The notes: generated from the letters alone by a model not told the origin. Counted from the stretch's first letter, positions 19,624-30,737 are shown. The stretch is DNA of 57,765 bases from Polynucleobacter sp. (GCA_030696845.1 JAUYRJ010000043.1:1-57765), one strand, 5' to 3'. Numbers and translations are program-made.

Positions 19624-20494
19624 CGTAATCACCCTTCCCGCCCCAGCGAAGCTCAACTTATTTCTTCATATTGTTGGGCGTAGGGCGGATGGATACCATC
19701 TTCTCCAATCGGTTTTTCAGCTGATTGATTGGTGCGATACCGTCACCCTCAAGGCCATCCCGGATAATCGGATTTGCCGCAGCAATCCCGTAGCCGGACT
19801 TGCCGAAGACGCTGACTTGGTGGTCCGCGCAGCGCGCTTACTCAAAGCCCACACCAATCTCAAGACAGGCGTTGAGATTGAATTGCGCAAAAACCTACCC
19901 ATAGGCGCCGGTCTTGGTGGCGGCTCCTCCGATGCCGCTAGCACCTTAATTGGCCTAAATTACCTTTGGAATTTGAACCTATCGCGTTCTGAACTCAGTG
20001 AAATTGGCCTTCAGCTGGGCGCGGACGTCCCTTTTTTTATCCACGGGAGCAATGCATTTGTGGAAGGTATTGGCGAAATAATTCATGATATTTCCCTGCC
20101 AGATCAAACTTTTATGGTGATTTTCCCCCATCGCGGCATTGCTACTAAAGCTATTTTTGAGCATCCAGAATTGACCCGGGATCACGCCCCGATTACAATA
20201 GACGACTTTCTTGCATCGAAATGCGCATCAGAGTCATTTTTAAATGATTGCCAAGCGGTTGCGATGCGGATATGTCCTGAAGTGAAGCATGCTGTAGATT
20301 GGATTGCTGGGGCTGTGCCGTTTTCAAGGCCCCAAATGTCCGGTTCTGGAAGTTGCGTTTTTACCGCTTTACCTGATAAAGCGGATCATGCAAGCCTAGA
20401 ACATCAAATGCAGAATCTTCCTCGGGGATGGGTAGGCCGGATTGTTCGGGGGATAAATAAAAATCCCGCTTACAATTTGATTTCTTCAGAATGA
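19616..20494 (+). CDS. ispE: 4-diphosphocytidyl-2-C-methyl-D-erythritol kinase
   Basis: 292-residue GHMP kinase of the MEP isoprenoid pathway. The N-terminus PAPAKLNLFLHIVGRRADGYH and the ATP loop NLPIGAGLGGGSSDAAST are diagnostic; MSGSGSCVF is the third GHMP motif. The ATG at 19616 overlaps the end of the TPR-LolB gene by 8 bp, so translation is probably coupled. A longer in-frame start at 19586 would lie inside that gene. The lolB-ispE-tRNA-Gln-prs-rplY-pth order is conserved in Burkholderiales. Confidence 0.96.
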   Translation: MTDVITLPAPAKLNLFLHIVGRRADGYHLLQSVFQLIDWCDTVTLKAIPDNRICRSNPVAGLAEDADLVVRAARLLKAHTNLKTGVEIELRKNLPIGAGLGGGSSDAASTLIGLNYLWNLNLSRSELSEIGLQLGADVPFFIHGSNAFVEGIGEIIHDISLPDQTFMVIFPHRGIATKAIFEHPELTRDHAPITIDDFLASKCASESFLNDCQAVAMRICPEVKHAVDWIAGAVPFSRPQMSGSGSCVFTALPDKADHASLEHQMQNLPRGWVGRIVRGINKNPAYNLISSE

Positions 20495-20500
20495 CACTGT

Positions 20501-20577
20501 AGGGGAATCGCCAAGCTGGTTAAGGCACTGGATTTTGATTCCAGCATGCGAAGGTTCGAATCCTTCTTCCCCTGCCA
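20501..20577 (+). tRNA. tRNA-Gln (anticodon TTG)
   Basis: A full cloverleaf folds: 7-bp acceptor stem AGGGGAA/TTCCCCT, D arm with GCC/GGC stem, anticodon stem CTGGA/TCCAG with loop TTTTGAT giving anticodon TTG (20535-20537), T arm GAAGG-TTCGAAT-CCTTC, discriminator G and an encoded CCA end (20575-20577). It sits 6 bp after ispE. A TACAAT at 20471-20476, inside the end of ispE, could be its -10 element, but no good -35 is visible at the right distance. Confidence 0.97.
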
Positions 20578-20652
20578 AACTTCTTCTGATAAACGCGCTA
20601 TGACCTTTTTGCCTAGAACCCCTCTCAATCCCTCATAAGCCCATCCGCCACC

Positions 20653-21606
20653 ATGAACGCTGATTTTCTGACTCTATTTACAGGCAATGCAAATCCCGTT
20701 TTAGCCGATGCGGTTGCCAAAGAATTAAATTTACCCTTAGGCAAGGCTTTTGTGGGCCGGTTTTCCGATGGTGAGATTCAGGTTGAGATCCAGGAAAACG
20801 TTCGCGGTAAGAATGTCGTGGTGATTCAATCCACCTGCGCGCCCACCAATGATAATTTGATGGAACTGATGATCATGATTGATGCACTAAAACGTGCATC
20901 AGCAAGCCGCATCACGGCAGTGATCCCTTACTTCGGATATGCGCGCCAAGATCGCCGCCCCCGTTCCGCTCGGGTAGCGATTTCCGCTCGCATCGTAGCC
21001 AATATGCTTCAGTCGGTAGCGGGTATTGAGCGAGTCCTCACGATGGACCTGCATGCAGACCAAATTCAAGGTTTTTTTGATATCCCCGTAGATAACATCT
21101 ACGCATCCCCTGTCCTGCTGGCTGATCTGCAAAGCCAAAAGAGCAAAGACCTGATTGTGGTTTCACCAGACATCGGTGGTGTGGTGCGTGCCCGCGCCAT
21201 GGCAAAGCAATTGGGTTGTGATTTGGCGATTATCGACAAGCGTCGCCCCAAGGCCAATGTCTCTGAAGTAATGCACCTGATTGGCGAGGTAGAGGGGCGT
21301 CATTGCGTCATCATGGATGACATTATTGATACAGGCGGCACCCTCTGCAAGGCTGCTGAAGCCCTTAAAGAGCGTGGCGCCAAAGGCGTTACCGCCTACT
21401 GTACCCACGCAGTTCTCTCCGGAGGGGCAGTTGCTCGTATTGCCGCCTCTCAGTTGGATGAAATTGTCGTTACAGACACCATCCCGTTAACGGATGAGGC
21501 AAAGCAAGTGAAAAAGATACGCCAACTAAGTGTTGCCCCCATCTTGGCTGAAACCCTTTCCCGCATTAGCAAGGGTGATTCCGTCATGTCCATGTTCGCA
21601 GAATAA
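20653..21606 (+). CDS. prs: Ribose-phosphate pyrophosphokinase
   Basis: 317 residues, the usual length. Makes PRPP from ribose 5-phosphate and ATP for nucleotide, His, Trp and NAD synthesis. Motifs seen are [22 protein letters not shown], the [17 protein letters not shown] flag and active-site region, and the PRPP loop [21 protein letters not shown]. No terminator is obvious after it; rplY follows 123 bp downstream with its own likely promoter. Confidence 0.98.
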   Translation: MNADFLTLFTGNANPVLADAVAKELNLPLGKAFVGRFSDGEIQVEIQENVRGKNVVVIQSTCAPTNDNLMELMIMIDALKRASASRITAVIPYFGYARQDRRPRSARVAISARIVANMLQSVAGIERVLTMDLHADQIQGFFDIPVDNIYASPVLLADLQSQKSKDLIVVSPDIGGVVRARAMAKQLGCDLAIIDKRRPKANVSEVMHLIGEVEGRHCVIMDDIIDTGGTLCKAAEALKERGAKGVTAYCTHAVLSGGAVARIAASQLDEIVVTDTIPLTDEAKQVKKIRQLSVAPILAETLSRISKGDSVMSMFAE

Positions 21607-21668
21607 GCAAAAATCGCCTTTTTAGCCCATTTTCATCGTCAAACACGCTAAAAAGAACAAGTTCACGC

Positions 21669-21674
21669 TATAAT
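21669..21674 (+). promoter_or_regulatory. Probable -10 element for rplY
   Basis: A perfect TATAAT lies 55 bp before the rplY start codon in the prs-rplY gap. No clear -35 hexamer is found at 16-18 bp; the upstream sequence is A-rich. The short CACGCTA motif occurs twice here, once overlapping this element. Confidence 0.45.
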
Positions 21675-21729
21675 TGAAGGCTTTTCTGTTTGGTCGCGAA
21701 CGGAAATTAACCTCAATTTGGGAGTCATT

Positions 21730-22368
21730 ATGAAAATCGTAGCCTTTGAAAGAAGCGTACAGGGAACGGGTGCGAGCCGCCGCCTGCGCAACTCCGGTAA
21801 AACTCCGGGCATTATTTATGGCAGCAAAGCAGCACCAGAAGTCATCGAACTGGACCATAACGCCCTGTTCCATGCCTTACGCAAAGAAGCGTTTCACTCA
21901 TCCATCTTGGATATTGAAATTGGCGGCAAGGCGCAAAAAGTACTCTTGCGCGACTATCAGATGCATCCTTTCAAGCCATTGGTTTTACACATCGATTTCC
22001 AGCGCGTGTCAGCGACTGAAAAAATCCACATGCGTATTCCTTTGCACTTCACCAACGCTGAAGAGTCGGCTGCAGTGAAACTGGGCGGCGCCATTATTAG
22101 TCATATCGCAAACGATATTGAAGTCACTTGCCTACCATCCGACTTGCCTGAGTTCATCGAAGTAGACCTCAGCAAAATTGAAGTAGGTCACTCTCTTCAC
22201 GCAAAAGACGTGGCATTACCAAAAGGGGTTTCTTTGGTATTGCATGTTGAACAAGAGAACCCTGTTCTCGTGAATGCCCGTGTACCGACCGTTAAGGCCG
22301 AGACTACGGAAACTCCTGCGGCAGCACCTGCTGCTGAGGCAGCAAAAGATAAAGAAGCAAAAGCATAA
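21730..22368 (+). CDS. rplY: 50S ribosomal protein L25 (general stress protein Ctc form)
   Basis: 212 residues: an N-terminal 5S rRNA-binding L25 domain ([26 protein letters not shown]) and a C-terminal TL5/Ctc beta domain with the final [18 protein letters not shown]...LPKGVSL segments, ending in an Ala/Glu/Lys-rich tail. ATG 21730 has a GGGAG Shine-Dalgarno about 7 bp upstream. A strong terminator follows. Confidence 0.96.
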   Translation: MKIVAFERSVQGTGASRRLRNSGKTPGIIYGSKAAPEVIELDHNALFHALRKEAFHSSILDIEIGGKAQKVLLRDYQMHPFKPLVLHIDFQRVSATEKIHMRIPLHFTNAEESAAVKLGGAIISHIANDIEVTCLPSDLPEFIEVDLSKIEVGHSLHAKDVALPKGVSLVLHVEQENPVLVNARVPTVKAETTETPAAAPAAEAAKDKEAKA

Positions 22369-22388
22369 TTACCTGCCTGCTAATTTAG

Positions 22389-22420
22389 AAGAAAGCCCGC
22401 TTGTGCGGGTTTTCTTTTTT
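22389..22420 (+). terminator. Rho-independent terminator after rplY
   Basis: A 12-bp stem, AAGAAAGCCCGC (22389-22400) with GCGGGTTTTCTT (22405-22416) and one G-U pair, closes a TTGT loop and is followed by a run of T. It lies 20 bp after the rplY stop and ends the prs-rplY transcription unit. Confidence 0.93.
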
Positions 22421-22465
22421 ATGCGGACCTGTATTTAAAGGCGAGCCTCTTATACACTTTCAGTC

Positions 22466-23050
22466 ATGATTAAATTAATAGTTGGTCTAGGCAACCCCGG
22501 AAGCAAACATGAGCACGATCGGCATAATGCGGGCTTTTGGTTTGTATCCTCGCTAGCAAACCAGTTTGGCGCAAGACTGGAGCATGAAAAACGCTTTCAT
22601 GGCAAAGTGGCCAAAGCTCATATTCAGTCTCGGGATATTTGGCTATTGCAGCCTGATACCTACATGAACCTTAGCGGGCAGTCGGTTGGAGCCCTTTGTC
22701 GTTTTCACCATATCCTCCCCGAAGAGATCTTGGTGGCACATGATGAGCTTGATCTGAAGCCTGGAGTTGCACGCCTTAAGTTTGCTGGCGGCACAGGTGG
22801 TCACAATGGCTTAAAAGATATCCTAGCCCACCTTTCTAGCCCGGATTATTGGCGCTTACGCATTGGTATTGGTCACCCACGCGATCTTCCGGGTCGCCTC
22901 ATGGATGTAGCGGATTTCGTACTACGCAAACCGCTACTCGAAGAACAAATTCAAATTGATGAGGCTATGGCACGCGCCCAAGACGTAATGCCACTATTTT
23001 TAAGTGGCGATACAGCCAATGCCATGCAGGCCCTTCATTCCGCTTGTTAA
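22466..23050 (+). CDS. pth: Peptidyl-tRNA hydrolase
   Basis: 194 residues. Cleaves peptidyl-tRNA released by stalled ribosomes. The N-terminal KLIVGLGNPGSKHEHDRHNAGFW contains the conserved Asn and catalytic His; QPDTYMNLSGQSVG and VAHDELDLKPG...FAGGTGGHNGLKDI are the other family motifs. The gene is preceded by the rplY terminator and so needs its own promoter in the 45-bp gap. It is convergent with the ferredoxin gene (10-bp gap). Confidence 0.97.
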   Translation: MIKLIVGLGNPGSKHEHDRHNAGFWFVSSLANQFGARLEHEKRFHGKVAKAHIQSRDIWLLQPDTYMNLSGQSVGALCRFHHILPEEILVAHDELDLKPGVARLKFAGGTGGHNGLKDILAHLSSPDYWRLRIGIGHPRDLPGRLMDVADFVLRKPLLEEQIQIDEAMARAQDVMPLFLSGDTANAMQALHSAC

Positions 23051-23060
23051 GGGCAGTACC

Positions 23061-24482
<1,422 letters not shown>

Positions 24483-24486
<4 letters not shown>

Positions 24487-25841
24487 TGATCTGCTCCTAC
24501 CACCACGATTTGCATCCGATTCATATCGAGGTGTTTCTGAAAGGCCGCCTTAATTTGTGGCAATGTCACCGCCTCAACCTGTTTTGTCCATGTTTCCATC
24601 GTATCGAGCGGCAATTCATTCCACGTTATGGCCGATAAATTATCCAATAATTTTCGATTGCTATCGAGACGCAAAGGGTAGCCATTTACCAGATTGGATT
24701 TCGCGGCAAGCAGCTCAGCCTCGCTTGGCCCATCCGCAATAAATTGACTGATGGTTTTTTGCATCACATCCAAACCCAATGCCGCTTGCTGTTTTTTAGT
24801 TTGCATGCCTGCCTCAAAATAACCCGCATCCTTACCTGGCGCAAAATAGCTTGACACACTATATGCGAGGCCACGCTTTTCACGAACCTCTGCCATAAGG
24901 CGCGACACAAAACCGCCGCCGCCCAAAATATAATTACCAACAATTAAAGGGAAATAATCTGGATTGCTACGGGTAATGGCAGTCATTCCCATCGCGATAT
25001 GGGCTTGCTGTGTATCAAATGGTATCCGTAACTCGCGCTGACCAATTGGCTCTAATGGCGATTGTTGAAGGGCGGGCAATGCAGCAATCGTAGGTCCAGT
25101 TGGCGGCAAACCCGACAATAAAGTATTGACTATGGCATTGGCCTGGGCACGGTCAAGATCGCCCACAATATTGACGGTAATGCGATCACCACGGTAAAAG
25201 GTATTGTGAAAGTGGCGCAAATCACCTGCGCTAATAGCCGCTACTGTTTTTGGGGTTGGATAGTTAGCCAGTGGATAGGAGCCGTAAACGGCCTTACGAA
25301 GGCGTTGCTGCAGCACTGTTTCTGGTTTGGTTTTCGCCTCGAGTAAGGCGGTACTCAGGCGCTGCTTTTCCCGCTCTACCACCTTCTGGTCGTACGATGG
25401 TTTTGCCAATAATAAGGCTGCCAGTTGACTTACTTGATCTCTCAAATCGACTCTGCTCAGACTCCGCAAGCGCAAAACAGCCCGCTCACCACTTGCCGAG
25501 GTAGTAATACTTGCCCCTAAATCGGCGATTTGATCCGCGATTTGCGCTTCAGTCAGCCCCGCTTTACCTGCCCCTGCACCGAGAGTCATCAACTGAGCAA
25601 CCAAGGAAGCTAGTCCACTCTTTTGCTCTGGATCGTAACGACTTCCGGCATCGATCGACACTTCGACATCAATGATGGGCAAGGATTTAGTTTGGATCAA
25701 GTAGGCCTTTGCACCCTTAACTGAATCGAGCGTTTCTATTGGCAATAGCGCATGCGCACTTCCAGCAAATAGTATGGCTACCGCTCCAACGGCCTGAAGG
25801 ATAAATTTTTTTATTTTCAACATACAAAGGATCTGGCTCAT
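24483..25841 (-). CDS. M16 family peptidase-like protein, non-catalytic partner
   Basis: 452 residues. A signal peptide (FILQAVGAVAILFAGSAHA) suggests a periplasmic location. The usual zinc motif HXXEH is replaced around SGLASLVAQLMTLGAG, so this subunit cannot bind zinc in the normal way. It does keep the C-terminal VSRLMAEVREKRGLAYSV motif, which in heterodimeric M16 enzymes helps form the active site of the partner. The start ATG overlaps the stop of the upstream M16 gene (TAATG) and has an AGAGGGG about 9 bp upstream. Its stop overlaps the proposed rsmD start. Confidence 0.9.
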
Positions 25842-27232
25842 TATTTCAATGCCCCTCTGGCTTGCGGATCTAAGACTGCAACGGTCAGCGTATCGTCTAT
25901 TAAGTATTTCTTTGCTACCGCTTGAACTTGCTCTGGCGTAATGGTCTGCAACCGGTCCAAGATCGGGTCGAGCTCCTTCCATGAGATGCCCGCGATTTCA
26001 GCGCTACCAATTTCCATAGCCTGACCAAAGATTGAATCGCGTTTATAAATCTTATCCGCCAGAATACGAACCTGGATGCGCTTTAATTCTGACTCACTAA
26101 CGCCCTTTGTTTTTACTTCTGTGAGGACTCGCTGAATACCACTCTCGAGTTGCGCAATGGTTTTCCCTTTTGCAACTGACCCGATTACAAAAAACAGTTG
26201 GGGTCCACGCGCAATCATGTCATAGCCGGCATCTATGCTATTGGCGATACGGTCTTGCTTTACTAAAGTACGGTTCAGCCTCGCATTATCGTACCCATCC
26301 AATACTGCGGCGAGTAGAGCCAACGCATAAGGCTCATACTCTTCCATTTTGGCTGGATTGATATGCGGCACTTTCCACGCCATCGCCAACTGTGGGGTGT
26401 CGGCCGGCGCTTTTACGATAACCCGCTTCATTCCCTTTTGTTCAGGCTCAACCTGGGGTTTTCGAACTGGCAGCTCCCTTGGCTTTAATGCGCCATACGT
26501 CGTTTCAGCTATCGTGCGCACCTGTTCTGGATCAACATCGCCAGCAATTACTACAGTAGCATTGTTAGGGGCATACCAATCGCGATACCACTGGCGAGCA
26601 TCATTGGCCTGCATATTTTCAAGGTCATTCATCCAGCCGATAATGGGATGTCGGTAGGGCGATGCTTTAAAAGCGGTTGCCATCAAATTTTCGTACAGCA
26701 AACCCGACGCCTTATCTTCGGTTCGCAAGCGACGCTCCTCCATGACAACTTGGATTTCCTTTTTAAATTCAGCGTCATCGAAATTGAGGTTATTCATGCG
26801 ATCTGCTTCAAGCCGCATGACCTCTGCTAATTTTGAACGCTCGATTTGTTGAAAATAGGCGGTGTAATCTAATGAGGTAAATGCATTTTCACGCCCGCCC
26901 ATGCCAGCGACTTTTTTTGAGAACTCGCCTGATTTCACCTGTTCGGTACCCTTGAACATCATGTGCTCTAAAACATGAGCAACACCGGTTTTGCCGTTCA
27001 TTTCATCCATAGAACCTGCCTTATACCAAACCATATGGGCTACGGTCGGCGCGCGATGATCCTCTTGCACAATTAATTTCAAACCGTTTGATAGTCGGTA
27101 TTCGTGGGTTTGCGCTGCTGCCGTTTTTTGCTGCGCATGTGCTGGTTGCACTGCAGTAAAGGCAAGTTGGCACAAGACTGTGAGAAAGCCGATAGTTAAA
27201 TGGGTAGACCGCATTTGCAAGACCGCCATCAT
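25841..27232 (-). CDS. M16 family zinc metallopeptidase, catalytic subunit
   Basis: About 463 residues. After a signal peptide (THLTIGFLTVLCQLAFTAVQPAHAQ), the zinc site HVLEHMMFKGT (HXXEH) and a downstream glutamate region (LAEVMRLEADRMNNL) are present. It is the expected catalytic partner of the adjacent paralogue, similar to periplasmic PqqL/YmxG-like pairs; the substrate is unknown. The start is uncertain: ATG 27232, ATG 27229 or ATG 27214 all precede the signal sequence and none has a clear Shine-Dalgarno. ftsY begins 66 bp away on the other strand. Confidence 0.88.
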   Translation of the reverse strand: MMAVLQMRSTHLTIGFLTVLCQLAFTAVQPAHAQQKTAAAQTHEYRLSNGLKLIVQEDHRAPTVAHMVWYKAGSMDEMNGKTGVAHVLEHMMFKGTEQVKSGEFSKKVAGMGGRENAFTSLDYTAYFQQIERSKLAEVMRLEADRMNNLNFDDAEFKKEIQVVMEERRLRTEDKASGLLYENLMATAFKASPYRHPIIGWMNDLENMQANDARQWYRDWYAPNNATVVIAGDVDPEQVRTIAETTYGALKPRELPVRKPQVEPEQKGMKRVIVKAPADTPQLAMAWKVPHINPAKMEEYEPYALALLAAVLDGYDNARLNRTLVKQDRIANSIDAGYDMIARGPQLFFVIGSVAKGKTIAQLESGIQRVLTEVKTKGVSESELKRIQVRILADKIYKRDSIFGQAMEIGSAEIAGISWKELDPILDRLQTITPEQVQAVAKKYLIDDTLTVAVLDPQARGALK

Positions 27233-27298
27233 GTTAGATTTAGTTGATAAGATGCATATATAGAAATTAAACACACTGCTTTTTGGATTGTATCGACA

Positions 27299-28186
27299 AT
27301 GTTTGGATTACGTAAAACCCTTGGATCCCTATTTAAATCGGGCCGGACTGATGCGGCTTGGTTTGACACGCTAGAAGAATCGCTCATTCAGAGTGATGTT
27401 GGCTTGCCTACGACCGAGTATTTAATGGCCGCCCTGCGCAAAGCGGCTAAATCAGAAAAGGCGGCTAGCCCTGAAGATTTGCAAGCTCTTTTGATTGATG
27501 AGGTATCTACGCTCCTATCAAGGCTTGAACCAAATCCAAATCCCCTTTTTATGCAATCCGCTCAGCAGCCCGAAGTTTGGCTGATTGTGGGCGTGAATGG
27601 CGCTGGAAAGACTACGACGATTGGTAAGTTGTGTCACCTCTTTCAATCTCAGGACCGATCTATTTTGCTGGCGGCTGGCGATACATTCCGCGCAGCAGCG
27701 CGCAATCAACTCAAAGAGTGGGGGGCGCGCAACGGTGTAGATGTGATCACCCAAGATAGTGGCGATGCGGCTGCGGTGGCACATGACTCTATTCATGCCG
27801 CTATTTCACGGAAATGCGATGTTCTTATTATTGACACTGCCGGTCGTCTCGCTACTCAAGATAACTTAATGGAAGAATTAAAAAAGGTGAAACGCGTCAT
27901 TAGCAAAGCCTTACCTGGTGCACCCCATCAAGTGCTGTTAGTCCTAGATGGCAATACCGGACAAAATGGGATTAACCAGGTAAAGGCTTTTCATGCTGCT
28001 CTTGGCTTGACCGGGCTAGCGGTAACGAAACTCGATGGCACCGCCAAAGGTGGTGTTATTTGCGCCTTAGCCCAGACTTTGGACGCGGAGCCTAAACCCC
28101 GTATCTTTGCTCTTGGGAAAGGGGAGGCAATTGGTGACCTTGTACCCTTCAACGCTCGGCAATACTCATCTGAATTATTCAATTAA
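27299..28186 (+). CDS. ftsY: Signal recognition particle receptor FtsY (NG domain only)
   Basis: 295 residues. The SRP receptor GTPase docks ribosomes translating membrane proteins. The G domain shows GVNGAGKTTTIGKL, DTFRAAARNQL, DTAGRLATQDNLM, TKLDGTAKGG and the closing GEAIGDLVPF. The protein starts almost directly with the N domain (MFGLRKTLGSLF), so the long acidic A domain of E. coli FtsY is absent; the first amphipathic helix probably mediates membrane contact. It lies upstream of rpoH, with a CIRCE operator between them. Confidence 0.95.
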   Translation: MFGLRKTLGSLFKSGRTDAAWFDTLEESLIQSDVGLPTTEYLMAALRKAAKSEKAASPEDLQALLIDEVSTLLSRLEPNPNPLFMQSAQQPEVWLIVGVNGAGKTTTIGKLCHLFQSQDRSILLAAGDTFRAAARNQLKEWGARNGVDVITQDSGDAAAVAHDSIHAAISRKCDVLIIDTAGRLATQDNLMEELKKVKRVISKALPGAPHQVLLVLDGNTGQNGINQVKAFHAALGLTGLAVTKLDGTAKGGVICALAQTLDAEPKPRIFALGKGEAIGDLVPFNARQYSSELFN

Positions 28187-28214
28187 ATCAGTTACTTACA
28201 AATTTACTTACAGA

Positions 28215-28241
28215 TTAGCACTCTATTCAATAGAGTGCTAA
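28215..28241 (+). promoter_or_regulatory. CIRCE operator (HrcA binding site) upstream of rpoH
   Basis: TTAGCACTC (28215-28223), a 9-bp spacer and GAGTGCTAA (28233-28241) match the CIRCE consensus at all 18 positions. The spacer is itself self-complementary apart from its central base, so the whole 27 bp is one perfect inverted repeat. HrcA is the known repressor of CIRCE and is inactivated on heat shock. The site is 38 bp before the rpoH start codon. Confidence 0.95.
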
Positions 28242-28244
28242 AAT
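28215..28244 (+). promoter_or_regulatory. Candidate rpoH promoter overlapped by CIRCE
   Basis: TTAGCA (28215-28220) and TAAAAT (28239-28244) are 18 bp apart and match the sigma-70 hexamers at 4/6 and 5/6. If used, transcription would start near 28251, and HrcA bound to CIRCE would block both hexamers. A near-perfect tandem repeat, TTACTTACA twice (about 28193-28212), lies just upstream. Confidence 0.45.
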
Positions 28245-28279
28245 AAGTCATTCTTACCACTGATAATCACAAGTTAATA

Positions 28280-29212
28280 ATGGTCCAAAAGAAAACAGCT
28301 AATGCGTTCGCCAACACACTGCCATACCCCCACGGCAGCATGAGTGCGAGCTTAAGTACGTCGATGCTCCCTTCGCTTGGCGTTGGCACATTGGATGCCT
28401 ACATTTCATACGTCAATCGTTTGCCGATGTTAACGGCTGCGGAAGAATTGCAACTTGCACAGGAGTTTCGTCGTACTGAAAGCGTCGATGCGGCGAAGGG
28501 TTTGGTCCTCTCGCATTTGCGCTTAGTTGTATCGGTAGCACGCCAATACTTAGGCTATGGTATTCCGCATGCTGATTTAATTCAGGAGGGAAACGTTGGC
28601 CTCATGAAGGCGGTTAAGCGGTACGACCCCAGTCAAGGTGCGCGTTTGGTTTCGTACGCCATTCACTGGATTAAAGCAGAGATCCATGAGTACATTTTAA
28701 AAAACTGGCGGCTGGTTAAGGTTGCCACCACCAAAGCACAACGCAAATTATTCTTTAATTTGCGTAGCAACAAACCCACCTTAAATACACTAAGCTCTTC
28801 CGAAGTCGAGTCCTTAGCTAAAGCACTCGATGTAAAGGGCGAAGATGTACGTGAAATGGAGATGCGTCTTGCGGGCGGCGATATCGCACTCAATGGCGAT
28901 GATTCTGAAGACGATGCGTATGCACCCATTCAGTGGTTAGCAGATGAGACTCAAGAGCCCACCCGTGTTATGGCTGCTAGTGACGAAGATCGAATGCAGG
29001 GACCCCTACTAGATCAAGCGCTAAATGGTCTCGATGAGCGTAGCCGAGATATTGTGCAATCACGCTGGCTGTCCATGGATGCAGAGGGCAATGGCACCAA
29101 AACCTTGCATGAGCTGGCTGCGGAGTACGGCATCTCGGCAGAACGCGTTCGTCAAATTGAAACCGCCGCTTTAAAAAAGATGCGCGGTCTACTTGAGGCG
29201 AGAGCGGCCTAA
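28280..29212 (+). CDS. rpoH: RNA polymerase sigma-32 factor
   Basis: 310 residues. Heat-shock sigma factor. Region 2 contains HADLIQEGNVGLMKAVKRYDP and LVSYAIHWIKAEIHEYI; the RpoH box QRKLFFNLRSNK is intact; region 4 ends in the helix-turn-helix ELAAEYGISAERVRQIETAALKKM. The start at 28280 gives a longer N-terminus than E. coli by about 20 residues. The upstream CIRCE suggests that HrcA controls its transcription. It is convergent with the SCO gene (6-bp gap). Confidence 0.97.
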   Translation: MVQKKTANAFANTLPYPHGSMSASLSTSMLPSLGVGTLDAYISYVNRLPMLTAAEELQLAQEFRRTESVDAAKGLVLSHLRLVVSVARQYLGYGIPHADLIQEGNVGLMKAVKRYDPSQGARLVSYAIHWIKAEIHEYILKNWRLVKVATTKAQRKLFFNLRSNKPTLNTLSSSEVESLAKALDVKGEDVREMEMRLAGGDIALNGDDSEDDAYAPIQWLADETQEPTRVMAASDEDRMQGPLLDQALNGLDERSRDIVQSRWLSMDAEGNGTKTLHELAAEYGISAERVRQIETAALKKMRGLLEARAA

Positions 29213-29218
29213 GAGGAT

Positions 29219-29818
29219 TTACTGCAATATATTTTTCAAATCGTGCGCCAGAACCTCAGGTCCTTGCGCATGTTTGATATATAAACGAAGCTGACCATTT
29301 TGGTCAAATACATAACTTCCAGCAGTATGATCCATTGTGTAAGAGCCTGGCTTTGTTCCAGGAACTTTTTTGTAGTAGATCTTAAAATCTTTGGCTACCT
29401 TTTCAAGGGCGGCTTCGTCGGCAGGTCTTAATCCCACAAAACGTGGATTAAAGGCAGGCACATACTGTGCTAATACCCTTGCGGTATCGCGTTCGGGGTC
29501 GACCGTCACAAATAGCACTTGCACCTTCTCTGCTTGTGGACCGAGTAATTGCAACGCATCCTGCATCTCCGTCAAGGTAGTCGGACAAACATCAGGACAC
29601 TGCGTAAAACCAAAAAACATAACCACTGCTTTGCCTTTGTAGTCAGCCAAGGTCTTCGTATTGCCATCGGTATCGATCAGACTAAAGTCCTTACCAAATG
29701 CAGTGCTACCCGTAATGTCGACATTCTTAAAACTGGGTTTTGGACTGCACGCCAAGATGGCGAAGACCAGTGTGGATATAAAACCCATCCGGAGCAAGGT
29801 AGTGAGTACAGTCTTCAT
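29219..29818 (-). CDS. SCO1/SenC family copper chaperone for cytochrome oxidase
   Basis: 199 residues. An N-terminal lipoprotein signal ends in the lipobox FAILACSP, so the protein should be anchored in the periplasmic face of the membrane. The thioredoxin-like domain carries the copper/redox motif FTQCPDVCPTT and the distal histidine in YTMDHTAGSYVFD. SCO proteins deliver copper to the CuA site of subunit II. It is the last gene of the cox assembly cluster, 19 bp after ctaB. Confidence 0.95.
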   Translation of the reverse strand: MKTVLTTLLRMGFISTLVFAILACSPKPSFKNVDITGSTAFGKDFSLIDTDGNTKTLADYKGKAVVMFFGFTQCPDVCPTTLTEMQDALQLLGPQAEKVQVLFVTVDPERDTARVLAQYVPAFNPRFVGLRPADEAALEKVAKDFKIYYKKVPGTKPGSYTMDHTAGSYVFDQNGQLRLYIKHAQGPEVLAHDLKNILQ

Positions 29819-29837
29819 TTCAACTGATATGCCTTAT

Positions 29838-30737
29838 TTAAACGTAATGATCAATTAATAAAACGGCAAACAACAAAGATAAATACGAAATCGAATACCG
29901 AAAGGTTTTCTTGGCAAGTTGATCGCTATACGAGATGTAAAGCGCTACTGCATAACCCAAGAAAATCAAACCTAAAATCAGCGCGCCGATTAAGTACAGC
30001 ACGCCACTCATGCCGTAAATGTATGGCAATAATGTGGCGGCAATCAAAATCAGGGTGTAGAGCAAAATATTCAGCAATGTAAAGCGCTCGCCGTGTGTTA
30101 CGGGCAACATGGGCAAACCAGACTTTTCATAATCTTCACGGCGATATAAAGCCAGCGCCCAAAAATGGGGTGGCGTCCAAACAAAAATGATGAGGACCAA
30201 TAGCCACGCTTCTGCGGAAAGGGTATTGGTAACAGCAACCCAGCCGAGCGCAGGCGGCATCGCACCCGAGAGCCCCCCAATCACAATATTTTGTGGCGTT
30301 GCGGGCTTTAGGAGCCAGGTATAAATCACTGCATATCCAACGAAAGTTGCGAAAGTCAGCCACATCGTTAAAGGGTTTGTGAAATACCAAAGAGCAATCA
30401 TTCCCAGCCCGCCGATCACAACCGAGAAAATAATAATATGGCTTGATGAAATTTCACCAGTAGCCGATGGTCTCCATGCCGTTCGTCGCATCTTCGCATC
30501 GACCGCTTGCTCTATTAAGCAATTGACAGCAAAAGCGGCACTCGCCAACATCCAAATACCAATTGTTCCGCCAATTAAAATCGGGAGGGGCACCATGCCC
30601 GGCGTTGCTAAAAACATACCAATAATTGCGCAAAAGACCGCCAGCATGGTTACCCGTGGCTTGGTAAGCACAAGGTATTGTCGCCATTTAGGCATTGGCC
30701 TCACTGCAGATGCTGTGGACTTATGTGTTACGGTCAT
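29838..30737 (-). CDS. ctaB: Protoheme IX farnesyltransferase (heme O synthase)
   Basis: 299-residue polytopic membrane prenyltransferase that adds a farnesyl group to heme B. The aspartate-rich motif region [19 protein letters not shown] is the UbiA-type active site (N/DXXXD), and [32 protein letters not shown] is the second signature. Around nine membrane segments are visible. The start codon overlaps the end of ctaA by 4 bp, so heme O and heme A synthases are coupled. Confidence 0.97.
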   Translation of the reverse strand: MTVTHKSTASAVRPMPKWRQYLVLTKPRVTMLAVFCAIIGMFLATPGMVPLPILIGGTIGIWMLASAAFAVNCLIEQAVDAKMRRTAWRPSATGEISSSHIIIFSVVIGGLGMIALWYFTNPLTMWLTFATFVGYAVIYTWLLKPATPQNIVIGGLSGAMPPALGWVAVTNTLSAEAWLLVLIIFVWTPPHFWALALYRREDYEKSGLPMLPVTHGERFTLLNILLYTLILIAATLLPYIYGMSGVLYLIGALILGLIFLGYAVALYISYSDQLAKKTFRYSISYLSLLFAVLLIDHYV

